Source of the DNA: an uncultured Gemmatimonadota bacterium
GTDB lineage: Bacteria; Latescibacterota; UBA2968; UBA8231
Length of the DNA: 64,000 bases
Assembly: GCA_903893785.1 (NCBI GenBank)
Contig: CAITNQ010000424.1
Span: 1 to 64,000, forward strand
Direction of reading: 5' to 3'
In this document: piece by piece, positions 34,578-43,436 of the stretch
How the letters are laid out: the number at the start of each line of letters is the position of its first letter
Numbering within the stretch: the stretch's first letter is position 1
Translations under genes and position numbers: made by a program
Notes under the pieces: generated by a model
What the model saw: the letters and a program-made list of their open reading frames with translations, nothing else
Told to the model about the DNA's origin: nothing
Database searches by the model: none

Positions 34578-35152
34578 CCCTGACCTCCATCCGAAGCGCC
34601 AGCAGCGGGCGGCCGGTCGCCCAGTCGGGCACGCAGGTGGGCCGCAAAACCGGCGCGCGCCGGTTCTTCAGGGCGTACCGGCAGCTCGCCGGCGCGCCAC
34701 TCGGCCAAACAGGTGATGCATTGATCAGTGATGCCCAGAGCAAGGGTCCGGTCGCCGATCTCCACCATACAGAGGAGCTTCTTGGGGCCCAGGTACACCC
34801 GCTGGCCCAGACGGATGGGGCCCGTGGCACCGGCGGCCGGCTGCTGCCAGCCCAATCGTCGCAGCAGCCACACCCCCCCCCAGGCCAGCAGCACCACCAG
34901 GCCCAGGCCGCCGATCAGGCGCGCCACCAGCCCGGACAGGCTCGGTCCCTCGTCGGCGTCCACCCCGAGGAGAGCCGGGCTGGCTACCGGGGCCTGGGTC
35001 CAGGCCGTGTCGGCCGGCGCGGTCGCGGCGCTGGCCGGGGGCGGCGGGGCGGGGGCCGAACTCTCCTGCGCCCACAAGCGCTCGGTGGGCAGCATGATCA
35101 ACAGCATGAGGGCGCCAGCGAGCCAGAATGGAGCAGTACGCGTCGCGGTCAT
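34574..35152 (-). CDS. fliO: Flagellar assembly protein FliO
   Basis: A 192-residue FliO-type protein. Residues 1-28 are a signal or anchor helix, followed by a Pro/Ala-rich stretch, a membrane helix ([21 protein letters not shown]), and the small cytoplasmic domain [35 protein letters not shown] at 35152 is chosen; the longer frame would run through the sigma-54 promoter at 35198. It is the first gene of the second transcription unit of the cluster and helps to assemble FliP. Confidence 0.88.
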   Translation of the reverse strand: MTATRTAPFWLAGALMLLIMLPTERLWAQESSAPAPPPPASAATAPADTAWTQAPVASPALLGVDADEGPSLSGLVARLIGGLGLVVLLAWGGVWLLRRLGWQQPAAGATGPIRLGQRVYLGPKKLLCMVEIGDRTLALGITDQCITCLAEWRAGELPVRPEEPARAGFAAHLRARLGDRPPAAGASDGGQG

Positions 35153-35197
35153 GGTCACCCGGTTCACCGTCTCGAGGAAGGCCGTCGGGCGACAGGG

Positions 35198-35213
35198 AGC
35201 AACTGATATGCCA
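35198..35213 (-). promoter_or_regulatory. Sigma-54 promoter of the fliO unit
   Basis: Minus-strand TGGCATATCAGTTGCT: TGGCA at -24 and TTGCT at -12, with GG and GC separated by exactly ten bases. Followed by CCC as in the flgB promoter. The expected start of transcription is near 35187, about 35 bases before the fliO ATG. Confidence 0.85.
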
Positions 35214-35362
35214 CGGGTACCCGGCCGGCGGGCCGAGGGCGCCCGGGCACCCCCGACAGTGCCGGCGCGGGACCCAGACAACTCACTGGGCCGCAGGCGT
35301 CGGCGACCGCCGCAGGGCACCCGCGGGCAGGGCCTCGGGCGGGCCTGCCGCGGGCGGGCGGC

Positions 35363-35392
35363 AGGTCACTCGGGCAGGTCACAGGGGTGACC
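35363..35392. repeat. GGTCAC half-sites upstream of the fliO promoter
   Basis: GGTCAC at 35363-35368 and 35377-35382 as direct repeats (each within GCAGGTCAC), plus the inverted copy GTGACC at 35387-35392, forming GGTCAC-AGGG-GTGACC. They lie about 150-180 bases upstream of the -24 box, the usual distance for a sigma-54 activator site. Confidence 0.45.
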
Positions 35393-35513
35393 GGGCGCAG
35401 CTGTGCCCGCAGGAACGGCAGAATGTTCCGCTGGGGGGAAAAGCATGCCTGCCGCCGGCGTGGGCCGCGGGCGGCTCGGGACTACAGGCGGGCCGGGCGG
35501 CGCTACCCCGATG

Positions 35514-36026
35514 TCAGGGGTCGATGACGCCGGGCAGCAGTTCGGTAATGCGGACGCCGAAATTCTCGCTGACCGTGACCACCTCGCCGCGGGCGAAGAG
35601 CTTGCCGTTGACGAGGACGTCTACGGGATCGCCTACCTGCTTGTTGAGTTCGACCAGGGATTGCTCGCCAAAGGCCAGCACGTGCTCCAGGGTTTCCTCG
35701 GCCCGGCCCAACTCGATGGTCACCGTAAGGACCACGTCCATGAGCCGGCTGACGCTGGAAGGGAGGCCCGTGGTGCTCTTGGCCGCCGCGGCGCCGGCGC
35801 CACCGAAGCCGCCCTCGGCCTCCATGGCCTTGAGCATCTCGGCCTCCATCATGCGATCGACATCCTCCTGAGAGGTGCCTTCGCCGCCCTCCTCCTCCAT
35901 CATTTTGAGCATTTCCTGCGCCAGCGGATCGAGTTCCTCGTCACCGCCGCCGGCCTCTTCTTCCCCGCCCAGACCTGTCAGTCCATCCAGGTCGTCGGGC
36001 TCACTGCTGGCATCTGTCTTGGCCAT
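35514..36026 (-). CDS. fliN: Flagellar motor switch protein FliN
   Basis: A 170-residue FliN. The first 90 residues are acidic and Gly/Met-rich (DPLAQEMLKMMEEEGG and repeats); the SpoA domain occupies about 95-168 (VVLTVTIELGRAEETLEHVLAFGEQSLVELNKQVGDPVDVLVNGKLFARGEVVTVSENFGVRITELL). It forms the C-ring base with FliM and takes part in export. It is the last gene of the flgB-to-fliN unit. Confidence 0.96.
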   Translation of the reverse strand: MAKTDASSEPDDLDGLTGLGGEEEAGGGDEELDPLAQEMLKMMEEEGGEGTSQEDVDRMMEAEMLKAMEAEGGFGGAGAAAAKSTTGLPSSVSRLMDVVLTVTIELGRAEETLEHVLAFGEQSLVELNKQVGDPVDVLVNGKLFARGEVVTVSENFGVRITELLPGVIDP

Positions 36027-36057
36027 GGCTTGCGATCCTCGTCAGGCGCGCGACGCC

Positions 36058-37113
36058 TCAGTCGGTCACGGCGCAGGAGTTATTCTTGAACCAGTACTCG
36101 TCGCCCGGGTCGATGGGTTCGGTGATCTGCATGGCCATCCGTCGACCCTTGCGGCCCGGCAGGCCGACGAACTTAGGCTCGTCCCCCACAAAGAGCACGG
36201 CCTTCTGTCGGTAGTCCGTATTACCCAGGGTCAGCAGGTCACCGACGCGCAGCTCCTGCAGCTGGCGCATGGTGACCTCGCCGCGGGCCAACTCGACGCT
36301 CAGAGGCAGCTTGGTCTTCTCCAAGCGCGTGCGGTTGGCGGCGCGTTGTTCGGCTTGGTTCGTCCGACTGATGCGGGCGTAGTTCTGGTTATTGCCCAAC
36401 CGCGGCAGCACCGACTCCAGGGTGAAGAAGGGGTAGCAGAGGCTGACCAGCCCGGTGCAGTTGGTTGAGTTCACCTCGAAAGCCAGCAGAATGACAATCT
36501 CGCTAGGGGCGGTGATCTGCATGAACTCCGGGTTGGTCTCCAACTCGATGTCGGTGATCTCCACCCGCAGGATCGGTTCCCAGGTGGCCTCCAGGTCCTC
36601 GATCACGCGCTTGACGATGCGGTTGATCACCCCGGTCTCGATGGGCGTCAACTGCCTGGCATCGATCCCGGCCGAGGATCCCTTGCCGCCGAAAATGCGG
36701 TCTACGAAGGCAAAGACCACGGGCATGGCAAAATCGATGATGGCCTGACCGCTGGTGGGCCCCAGGGTGAACTGGTACGAACAGGACGGGTTTGACAGCG
36801 ACATGATGAACTCGGCATAGGTCGTCTGGTCGACAAACGCCGTATCCACGTCGACCACGGCACGCATGGCCCCGGAAAAAGTCGAACTCAGCAGCCGGGC
36901 GAAGTTGTCGTGCAGGTTCTCCAGCGTGCGCAGCTGGTCTTTGTTGACCCGCGCCGGATGCTTGAAATCGTAGGTGGTGACGATGCGCTGGGACGCCGCA
37001 TCGCTCAGCTCGCCGGCCTCGCCTCCGGAAGCCGCACCCCCACCGCCACCCTCGCCATCGTCAGTAGCCGAAAGCAGGGCATCGATTTCGTCCTGGGTGA
37101 GGATATCAGCCAT
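36058..37113 (-). CDS. fliM: Flagellar motor switch protein FliM
   Basis: A 351-residue FliM. It begins MADILTQDEIDALLSA, the CheY-P binding segment, followed by a Gly/Glu-rich linker, the middle CheC-like domain (TTYAEFIMSLSNPSCSYQF, GGKGSS) and the C-terminal SpoA domain (LPLSVELARGEVTMRQLQELRVGDLLTLGNT). It implies chemotactic switching, although no che genes are in the window. FliG, its usual partner above it in the C-ring, is also not here. Confidence 0.97.
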   Translation of the reverse strand: MADILTQDEIDALLSATDDGEGGGGGAASGGEAGELSDAASQRIVTTYDFKHPARVNKDQLRTLENLHDNFARLLSSTFSGAMRAVVDVDTAFVDQTTYAEFIMSLSNPSCSYQFTLGPTSGQAIIDFAMPVVFAFVDRIFGGKGSSAGIDARQLTPIETGVINRIVKRVIEDLEATWEPILRVEITDIELETNPEFMQITAPSEIVILLAFEVNSTNCTGLVSLCYPFFTLESVLPRLGNNQNYARISRTNQAEQRAANRTRLEKTKLPLSVELARGEVTMRQLQELRVGDLLTLGNTDYRQKAVLFVGDEPKFVGLPGRKGRRMAMQITEPIDPGDEYWFKNNSCAVTD

Positions 37114-37134
37114 GGTCCTGTTCCCCCGCGCCGG

Positions 37135-37830
37135 TCACTGAATGACGATATCGGTGAAGATCACGTCCTTGGCCCTGACGATGGTCTTGTTGCCCTTATC
37201 CTTCAGGTAGAGCGTGGTCCAGCTCTTCTTGGTTTCCACCTTGAAGGCCTTCTCGAAGATCTCGGCGTTGAGGCTCTTGCGGATTTCATCGGCCGCGTCC
37301 GCCAAGCCGCTCTCGTCGGTCAGGTCGGCAACCGAGCGACGCCTCATGACATCGACGATGGTCGACTTCATCAGGCCGACGTAGGAGTTCAGTTTCTCGT
37401 TGACCTCCGGCATCTCCTTGATCTTCTCGGTCAGGTTGCGCTTCTCCGGCTCTTCTTCATCGGTCTTGGTGGCGGTCAGGCCCAGTTGGACCGAGAACAT
37501 GACGATATGTTTTGACTCGGATTCGGCCGGGTTGATGGTGATCTCGGTCAGGCTCTTGGGGGCGAAGACAAAGGGCAGCTCACCCTCTGCCTCGGCCGCG
37601 GCTTCCTCGGTATTGGCCGCGGATTCGGCATGTTTGGCCGCCTCCTTCGGCGACGCGTCAAAAAGCCCTTCGGCGTTCTCGGCGGCGGGTTTGCTCTGGA
37701 ACAGGCCGGGCATGAAGTAGGTAACGGCCACGTAGGCCAGGGCCACCTGGGCTAGCAGCACCACCACGACAAAGGGACCGTATTTCTGGAACACGCTGCC
37801 GCCTCCATCGCGACTGTCATCGTCCGCCAT
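37135..37830 (-). CDS. fliL: Flagellar basal-body protein FliL
   Basis: A 231-residue FliL: short charged N-terminus, one membrane helix (YGPFVVVVLLAQVALAYVAVTYFM), an acidic Ala/Glu linker, and the periplasmic domain (ESKHIVMFSVQLGLTAT, ending IVRAKDVIFTDIVIQ). FliL surrounds the stator and increases torque. It is somewhat longer than the usual 140-180 residues because of the linker. Confidence 0.93.
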   Translation of the reverse strand: MADDDSRDGGGSVFQKYGPFVVVVLLAQVALAYVAVTYFMPGLFQSKPAAENAEGLFDASPKEAAKHAESAANTEEAAAEAEGELPFVFAPKSLTEITINPAESESKHIVMFSVQLGLTATKTDEEEPEKRNLTEKIKEMPEVNEKLNSYVGLMKSTIVDVMRRRSVADLTDESGLADAADEIRKSLNAEIFEKAFKVETKKSWTTLYLKDKGNKTIVRAKDVIFTDIVIQ

Positions 37831-37872
37831 GTCTACTTCCTTTCCACGCCGCCGTCGCTGCGGCCGTCGGGC

Positions 37873-38085
37873 TCAGGAGGCGCGCGCCGCGTCGCTGCCG
37901 GGCCACTGGCCGCAGCGGCGCCGGTAATCGATCACGCGCTCGACCACTACGTCGACGGGTTCGGCCACCATCAACCGCTTGCCTGATTCCAGGGTGATCA
38001 TCGTGTCCGGCGTGGCCTCGACGAACTCGATCATCTCGGCGTTGACGATGATCTCAGCGTGGTTTAACCGGGTGACGCGAATCAT
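37873..38085 (-). CDS. flbD: FlbD family flagellar protein
   Basis: A 70-residue protein of the small FlbD family (MIRVTRLNHAEIIVNAEMIEFVEATPDTMITLESGKRLMVAEPVDVVVERVIDYRR), found between flgE and motA or fliL in Firmicutes, spirochaetes and related clusters. It is unrelated to the Caulobacter sigma-54 activator of the same name. Function is not settled. motA and motB, which often follow, are absent here. Confidence 0.93.
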   Translation of the reverse strand: MIRVTRLNHAEIIVNAEMIEFVEATPDTMITLESGKRLMVAEPVDVVVERVIDYRRRCGQWPGSDAARAS

Positions 38086-38179
38086 CAGTAGGCCTTCCAG
38101 CCGGGCCCGGAGTGGCTCTGGTGGCTCCCAAGCCCGGCCCTGCCCGCGGGTCAGGCGTGCTCAGGCGCTAATATAACCA

Positions 38180-40153
38180 TCAGCGTTTGAGGTTAACTAC
38201 CTCGTTGAGCAGGTCGTCCGAGGTGGTGATGGAGCGCGCGTTGGCCTGGAAGCCACGCTGGGCCAGCATCATCTCGGTGAATTCCTGCGCCAGGTCCACG
38301 TTGGACATTTCGACCGAACCTGATCGAATGCTGCCCTGGACGGTGGACTCGGCCGCGCCGACCACCGCCTCTCCCGACGCCTGGGTGGCGGCAAACAGGT
38401 TGCTGCCTTCCCGCCGGAGACCACCGTCATTGCTGAAGGAGGCCAGCGCCACGCGTCCGAGGACCTCGGAGTTGCCGTTGCTGAACAGACCGATGATGCT
38501 GCCGCTGGATTCGATGCTGACCGACTCGAGGGTTCCGGCAGCCCTTCCGTCCTGACTGCGCACGGCCGCCGACGAGTCGGCGACAAACTGGGTCAAGCCA
38601 CCGAAGGTGTCGGAACTGTTGGCGTCCAGGGCAATGACCACCGGCGCCGTGCCGTTGCCGGGGGTGAACCGCAGGGACGCCCCATCGGCGGCCTGGAACG
38701 AACGCAGGGTGCCGTCTTCGTTGAAGACGATCTTGCCGTTGCTGCCCGCATCGGGCGTCAGACCGTCGACCGTAGCCGACCAGTTCCATTCGTTGTCGAC
38801 CGCACCTTTGGTGAAGTTGAGGGTCAACGAGTGGGAGTCGCCCTTCTGGTCATACACCTGGGTGTTGGTGCTGAGTTGGTAGGGTGGCTCGTTGCCGTAG
38901 ATCCCCGAGCCATTACCGTTGTCGAGCAGCGAGAAGTTGATCTCGAAACCGGCCACCCGATCGCCGCTGGCCGCATCGGTCAAGATGAACTGCCCCGTCT
39001 GCGGGTCCAGCCCGGCCTTGACGCCGCCGTACACATTCTCCACGGCATGGAACAGGTCGCTGAGCTTGTCCCCGGTGCTGGCCTGGAAAGTGAAGGTGCC
39101 GTCAAATTGCTCGCCGTTGGGTTTGACGCCCGAGAAGCGCAGGACGTCCCCCTGCGTCAGGTCCTGGCTGACGTCGGCAAGCGAGTTGATGGTGTCCGTA
39201 TCAGCGGCCCGACTCCCCTGCTGGCTGGTCCCGGTCGTCAGGCCCAGACGGGCCGCAACATTGACCTGGGAATTGGCGTTGTCGATAGCCAGCGACACAC
39301 CGGTGCCGCCGTCCACGGTGCGCAGCACCACCTGGCCCAGTTCGTTAGTACGGAACAGGGCGCGATTGGCTAGCGTCGTGTTGGTGCCGATCTGGGCATT
39401 GAGCTCACTGACCAGGTCGGTCCGCTGCGCGTAGGAGCGCGCCGGAACACTGATTGTGCTCTGGTACGTCTCACCGTTCTCGGTAACGGTGATTTTCAGC
39501 CCGGCGTCGGTCAGGGTGCTTAGGTCCAGGGGGAAGCCCGGGTTGGGGGAGCTGATGATGCGGGCGGGCTGGCCAAAGGTGGTGTCGTTGTCCCAGACTT
39601 TGTCGCCCTTGCCCGTTCCGCTGGCATTGAGATTACCCGAGAGCTGGATGTTCTGCGTCGCGGCCGCCTTGGACTCGCGGTCCAAAGGGATGACCAGATT
39701 CTCCAGCGGCGACTTGAGTTTGCCGGTGGCGTCGGCCATGTTGCCCTGCACGATCAGGCCCGTGCCCGGGTCAACCAGCCGGCCTTTGACATCGAAGGAG
39801 AAGGTGCCGTCCCGGGTATAGGCACGACTGGCTCCCTGGCCGAGGATGAAGTAGCCGTCGCCCTCCACCGCCAGGTCGGTGTCGATGCCAGTGGCCTGCA
39901 GTGTTCCCTGGGTCTGCACCAGGTCAACGCTGCTCAAAGCCACGCCTAGCCCTGACTGGACCGGGTTGGTGGCCACAGTGGTGCCGCTGGCCGGGTTGCC
40001 CTGGCCAAGCGAACGGCTCATCAGGTCGGCAAAGTTGGCGCGGCCGCTCTTATAGGCCGTGGTGTTGACATTGGCGACGTTGTTGCTGATGACGCCCATG
40101 CGGGTCTGGTGACTCCGGACGCCGGTGGCGCCGACGAATAACGAGTCGATCAT
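38180..40153 (-). CDS. flgE: Flagellar hook protein FlgE
   Basis: A 657-residue hook protein. N-terminus MIDSLFVGATGVRSHQTRMGVISNNVANVNTTAYKSGRANF and FlgE/F/G core motif (VEGDGYFILGQG) are typical; the C-terminus ends with SNVDLAQEFTEMMLAQRGFQANARSITTSDDLLNEVVNLKR. It is larger than the enterobacterial protein (about 400) because of added central domains. ATG at 40153 has GGGGAG ten bases upstream; the longer frame is not coding. Located directly after flgD in transcription. Confidence 0.96.
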   Translation of the reverse strand: MIDSLFVGATGVRSHQTRMGVISNNVANVNTTAYKSGRANFADLMSRSLGQGNPASGTTVATNPVQSGLGVALSSVDLVQTQGTLQATGIDTDLAVEGDGYFILGQGASRAYTRDGTFSFDVKGRLVDPGTGLIVQGNMADATGKLKSPLENLVIPLDRESKAAATQNIQLSGNLNASGTGKGDKVWDNDTTFGQPARIISSPNPGFPLDLSTLTDAGLKITVTENGETYQSTISVPARSYAQRTDLVSELNAQIGTNTTLANRALFRTNELGQVVLRTVDGGTGVSLAIDNANSQVNVAARLGLTTGTSQQGSRAADTDTINSLADVSQDLTQGDVLRFSGVKPNGEQFDGTFTFQASTGDKLSDLFHAVENVYGGVKAGLDPQTGQFILTDAASGDRVAGFEINFSLLDNGNGSGIYGNEPPYQLSTNTQVYDQKGDSHSLTLNFTKGAVDNEWNWSATVDGLTPDAGSNGKIVFNEDGTLRSFQAADGASLRFTPGNGTAPVVIALDANSSDTFGGLTQFVADSSAAVRSQDGRAAGTLESVSIESSGSIIGLFSNGNSEVLGRVALASFSNDGGLRREGSNLFAATQASGEAVVGAAESTVQGSIRSGSVEMSNVDLAQEFTEMMLAQRGFQANARSITTSDDLLNEVVNLKR

Positions 40154-40286
40154 GGTTTTCTGCTCCCCACCCCGCGACTGGCCGGGTGCCTGAGCTCGCC
40201 GCGCCTCATCCGGGGCCCTGCGAGCTGTTTTCGCCACGACCTTCCCTGACCGCAGTTCTTGTGTCTGGCCATCGGTTCCCGGTCGA

Positions 40287-40967
40287 TCAATCGTCGGCGA
40301 CCACACCGGCCAGGTCAGCTACCGAGAGCTGGCGTCCCCCGGCCCACACCTGGGCGCTGTTGCCGCCATAGCGCACGGCGTCGACGCGAGCTCGGGCCAC
40401 GATCTGGCCGGTAACGGTATCGCCGGCCGCGTTCAAACCGGTCACGGCGACCCGGTAGTCACCCTCGGGGACCGCCACCCCATCGTCGCTGCGACCGTCC
40501 CACGAAACCGTTCCGGTCGTGCCACCCGGGTCCAGGGTGTAGCCACGCACGGTGCGCCCCAGGGCGTCGGTGACCGCCAAACTGGCCTGCTTCCACCCCT
40601 GGCCCAGGCGGTAATCCATCGACGCGTCGCTGCTGCCATCCCACGTCACCTGGGTCACCGGGACCTCGACCGTTCGGCCCACCAGGGAGGTGGCGCGGTC
40701 CGTGGCCAGCGCGGTCTTCAGGTCGCTGTCGGCGCTCAGGCTCTGCGTCAAGGTCGAATTCATGTTCTGGAGTTGCTCGAGCGAGGTGAACTGGGCCATC
40801 TGGGCGATGAATTCCTTGTTGTCCATCGGATCCATCGGGTCCTGGTACTGCAGCTGAACCGTCAACAGGCGCAGGAAATCGTCCTTGCCCAGCTGGTTCT
40901 TGCTCGAACTGGTGCCCGCCGTGCTGGTCTGGCTGGTCTTGGCGCTGGTGATATCGCTGATGTTCAT
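40287..40967 (-). CDS. flgD: Hook assembly cap protein FlgD
   Basis: A 226-residue FlgD, the cap that promotes hook growth. The conserved start is [50 protein letters not shown]; the C-terminal part holds the FlgD Ig-like and tudor-like domains ([20 protein letters not shown]). Lies between fliK and flgE. Confidence 0.96.
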   Translation of the reverse strand: MNISDITSAKTSQTSTAGTSSSKNQLGKDDFLRLLTVQLQYQDPMDPMDNKEFIAQMAQFTSLEQLQNMNSTLTQSLSADSDLKTALATDRATSLVGRTVEVPVTQVTWDGSSDASMDYRLGQGWKQASLAVTDALGRTVRGYTLDPGGTTGTVSWDGRSDDGVAVPEGDYRVAVTGLNAAGDTVTGQIVARARVDAVRYGGNSAQVWAGGRQLSVADLAGVVADD

Positions 40968-41001
40968 GGCGCTCCCACTTCCGGGGCCTGGCCCCTCGAA
41001 G

Positions 41002-42909
41002 TCAGATGGTATAGTCGACGCCGTGCAGGCCCCCTCCCACGCGCACGGGTGTCACACTCTGGGTCCCGCTGGCCGCCGGGGCCGACGCGGGCGCGCCGGC
41101 GGGGCCGGAGCCGTCGTCGCCACTCCATCCGGCAGCCGGCTGGCGCTGATGGTTCACATTGACGTCGAAGCCCCCCAATTGCAGGCCGTGTTCGAGCAGC
41201 GCCGAACGCAACCGGTCCACGTGGGAATCTAGCAGCTGCTTGATCGCCGGCTGCTGCACCGATACCTGCCCGTGGACCACCGCGTCGCGGGTGCTCACGC
41301 GCAGTTCGACATCGCCCAGCTCGGCCGGGCGCAGGTGCAGGCGCATCTCGGCATTGCCGTCCTGCACGAGGCTGGCGATGCCCCGCGTCACTTCTGGAAG
41401 CACAGTCCGTGCCAGGTCCGCGAAAGCCGTGGCGCGATCAGGGCCCACGGCCTGCTGCAGGCGCTGCAATACCTGGCCCGGGGCGGGGTCAGCGCGGAGC
41501 GAGGGGTCAAGCCATTCGCGCAGGCTGAGCAGGCTGGCCGGGCCGCTGTCGCCGGCGCCGGGGGAAGCATTGTCAGTATCGCGGGAAAAACCGACCCGTG
41601 CCGCCGCCAACCCGGCCGGGTCGGCCCAGCCGCGGTCCAGCACCACCGCGCCCGGCGCCGCACCTGTCGCGGGGGCTGCGCCGGCATGGGCCGGACGCGG
41701 TGCTGCAGCGGCGCTTCCCGGCACGGCCGATGAAGCAGGGCCGGCGGCCATGGCTGACGACCCGTCCGGAGTGACTGCGGGGGCGGCCGGCACGACGTTA
41801 GCGTCGAGACCCGCGGCCAGGCTGCCGGTCGGCAGTGGCGGCGGCGCGGCCGCGGGGGGTGGCGGGGCACTGTCGTCAACTGAGGGTGCCGGCTCGGCCG
41901 GCGGCGCCCCTGAAGCGGGCATGGGTACCGCTGCCGAACCGAGGAGCACGGCCGCTACCGGATCCGGCACGGCTGCCAAGTCCGCGCCGACGACGGGCCG
42001 GGCGTCTTCGGTGGCGGTCCCATCGGCGACGGTGCCGGAAGCGGGCGTCGAAATAGCGGGCGATGCCGGCGCGGCCGCCGTGGTGGCGCCGGCAGGCCGG
42101 GCCATGGCGGGCCGGAACCGTGGGGCGGTCACTGCGGCCGTCGCCGCGGTGGACTCGGCCGCCAGGGCCGCCCCGGACCCGCTAGCACTGGCAGTCATCG
42201 AGGTGGCGTCCGGCGCCGCCTCGACCGGTTTGGTGCCCTCCCCCGCCAACGGCGGCAGGTCAGGCAGTGCAGCGGCAACCGGGGCGGCGGCCGACGACGA
42301 GGTGCCGGCGGCGGCCACGGGCGACCCGGTGGGCGGCGGAACGGTACCGCCCGGGGCGCCGGCCACCGCGGTTTGCGGGCCCGGGCCCGGCGTCCCGGGT
42401 GACGTCGCGCTTGAGCCGTCTTCCACGGCCGACCCGGTGGCAGTTGCCCCCCCGTCGTCGGCGGCATCGGCGTTGCCGCGGTTCGCTGCCGAGGACGTGG
42501 ACCGGCCACGCTCAACGCGGTCGCGCGTGGCCAACCGATCGCCGGGTCCCGCCGACCTGGCGTCAGCGTCATCGGCCGCCGAGTCGGCATCTTCGGGACC
42601 GGCGTCAACCGCCGCGTCGGCCAGGTCGTCGGCCGCCCGGTCAGGAGCCTCGTCGCGCGTGGCGGCCCCGCCGTCGACGCCGCGGGCCGATCCACTGGCG
42701 CGGCGCCGCGCAGACCCGACGGCTGCCGGCGACGGCCGCGATGTCGGGCCCGTCGACGCCCGAGGTGCGCCCGATGGGCCGGTCGGTTCCGGCTCCTCGA
42801 CCGCGGCCAGGACAGCGCTGAACGGGCGCGTTGCCGGCGCTCGTGATGACCGTGCCTCAGGCGGCGTCGCCGCCCCTCGACCCAACGTGGCGGGTGTGTG
42901 CATGGCCAT
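41002..42909 (-). CDS. fliK: Flagellar hook-length control protein FliK
   Basis: A 635-residue FliK. Only the C-terminal 110 residues are well conserved ([67 protein letters not shown]); the rest is a long Ala/Pro/Gly/Ser-rich ruler with very high GC, consistent with a disordered molecular ruler. The ATG shares one base with the fliJ stop (TGATG). It sets hook length together with FlhB. Confidence 0.92.
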   Translation of the reverse strand: MAMHTPATLGRGAATPPEARSSRAPATRPFSAVLAAVEEPEPTGPSGAPRASTGPTSRPSPAAVGSARRRASGSARGVDGGAATRDEAPDRAADDLADAAVDAGPEDADSAADDADARSAGPGDRLATRDRVERGRSTSSAANRGNADAADDGGATATGSAVEDGSSATSPGTPGPGPQTAVAGAPGGTVPPPTGSPVAAAGTSSSAAAPVAAALPDLPPLAGEGTKPVEAAPDATSMTASASGSGAALAAESTAATAAVTAPRFRPAMARPAGATTAAAPASPAISTPASGTVADGTATEDARPVVGADLAAVPDPVAAVLLGSAAVPMPASGAPPAEPAPSVDDSAPPPPAAAPPPLPTGSLAAGLDANVVPAAPAVTPDGSSAMAAGPASSAVPGSAAAAPRPAHAGAAPATGAAPGAVVLDRGWADPAGLAAARVGFSRDTDNASPGAGDSGPASLLSLREWLDPSLRADPAPGQVLQRLQQAVGPDRATAFADLARTVLPEVTRGIASLVQDGNAEMRLHLRPAELGDVELRVSTRDAVVHGQVSVQQPAIKQLLDSHVDRLRSALLEHGLQLGGFDVNVNHQRQPAAGWSGDDGSGPAGAPASAPAASGTQSVTPVRVGGGLHGVDYTI

Positions 42910-43436
42910 CAGTCTCCTTGGTCCGGGGACATCGACACCGCTAGGCGGCCGGCCACCGCCGGCCTCATCGCCTCTTCTTCGGCCACCTCATCGCGTCGCC
43001 GACGCTGGTGCAGTTGCTCGCCGATCTCGTCGAGCAGGCGGCGCTCGCTCTGCTGCTGTTCCTCGCGGTGTCGAGCCCGAGCCTGCTCCCGGAGGATTTC
43101 GTATGTCCGCCGCTCACGGGCGGCGACGGCCAGACGCTGCCGACGTTCCTCGACCACCGCTTCTACCTGCCGTATGCGCTGCTCCTGGGCGCCGATCTCG
43201 CCGCGCAACCGCTGCAGATAGCCAGCGCCCAGTCCCAGCACCACGGCGTCCAGGCGAGCCGCGGCCGGCGTCGCCGAGGCCTGCCGGTAGGTATCCCGCA
43301 TACGCTGCAGATCGGCCAATCGATCGCGCTCATAGTTGAGCACGGCCACGGCTTCACCCAGCGAGGCCCGCCGCGCCTCCTCAAGGCGCTCCTTGACGGT
43401 CAGGATGGGCTGGAAACGGAAACGGAAGCGTTTCAC
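42909..43436 (-). CDS. fliJ: Flagellar export chaperone FliJ
   Basis: A 175-residue helical coiled-coil protein. The start KRFRFRFQPILTVKERLEEARRASLGEAVAVLNYERDRLADLQ and its place between fliI and fliK identify it as FliJ, the stalk of the FliI ATPase. Its ATG overlaps the fliI stop (ATGA) and its stop overlaps the fliK start. Confidence 0.9.
   Translation of the reverse strand: MKRFRFRFQPILTVKERLEEARRASLGEAVAVLNYERDRLADLQRMRDTYRQASATPAAARLDAVVLGLGAGYLQRLRGEIGAQEQRIRQVEAVVEERRQRLAVAARERRTYEILREQARARHREEQQQSERRLLDEIGEQLHQRRRRDEVAEEEAMRPAVAGRLAVSMSPDQGD

Larger units (their letters stand above)
35153..35513. other. Regulatory region between fliN and fliO
   Basis: 361 bases without a gene inside an otherwise tight cluster. 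It contains a sigma-54 promoter at 35198-35213, three GGTCAC half-sites at 35363-35392, and an inverted repeat GGAAC-N8-GTTCC at 35412-35429. It divides the flagellar cluster into two transcription units. Confidence 0.65.

Noticed and set aside
41159..43339. 726-codon open frame on the plus strand
   Set aside because: It runs antisense to fliK, fliJ and is low-complexity Ala/Pro/Ser; a by-product of very high GC.
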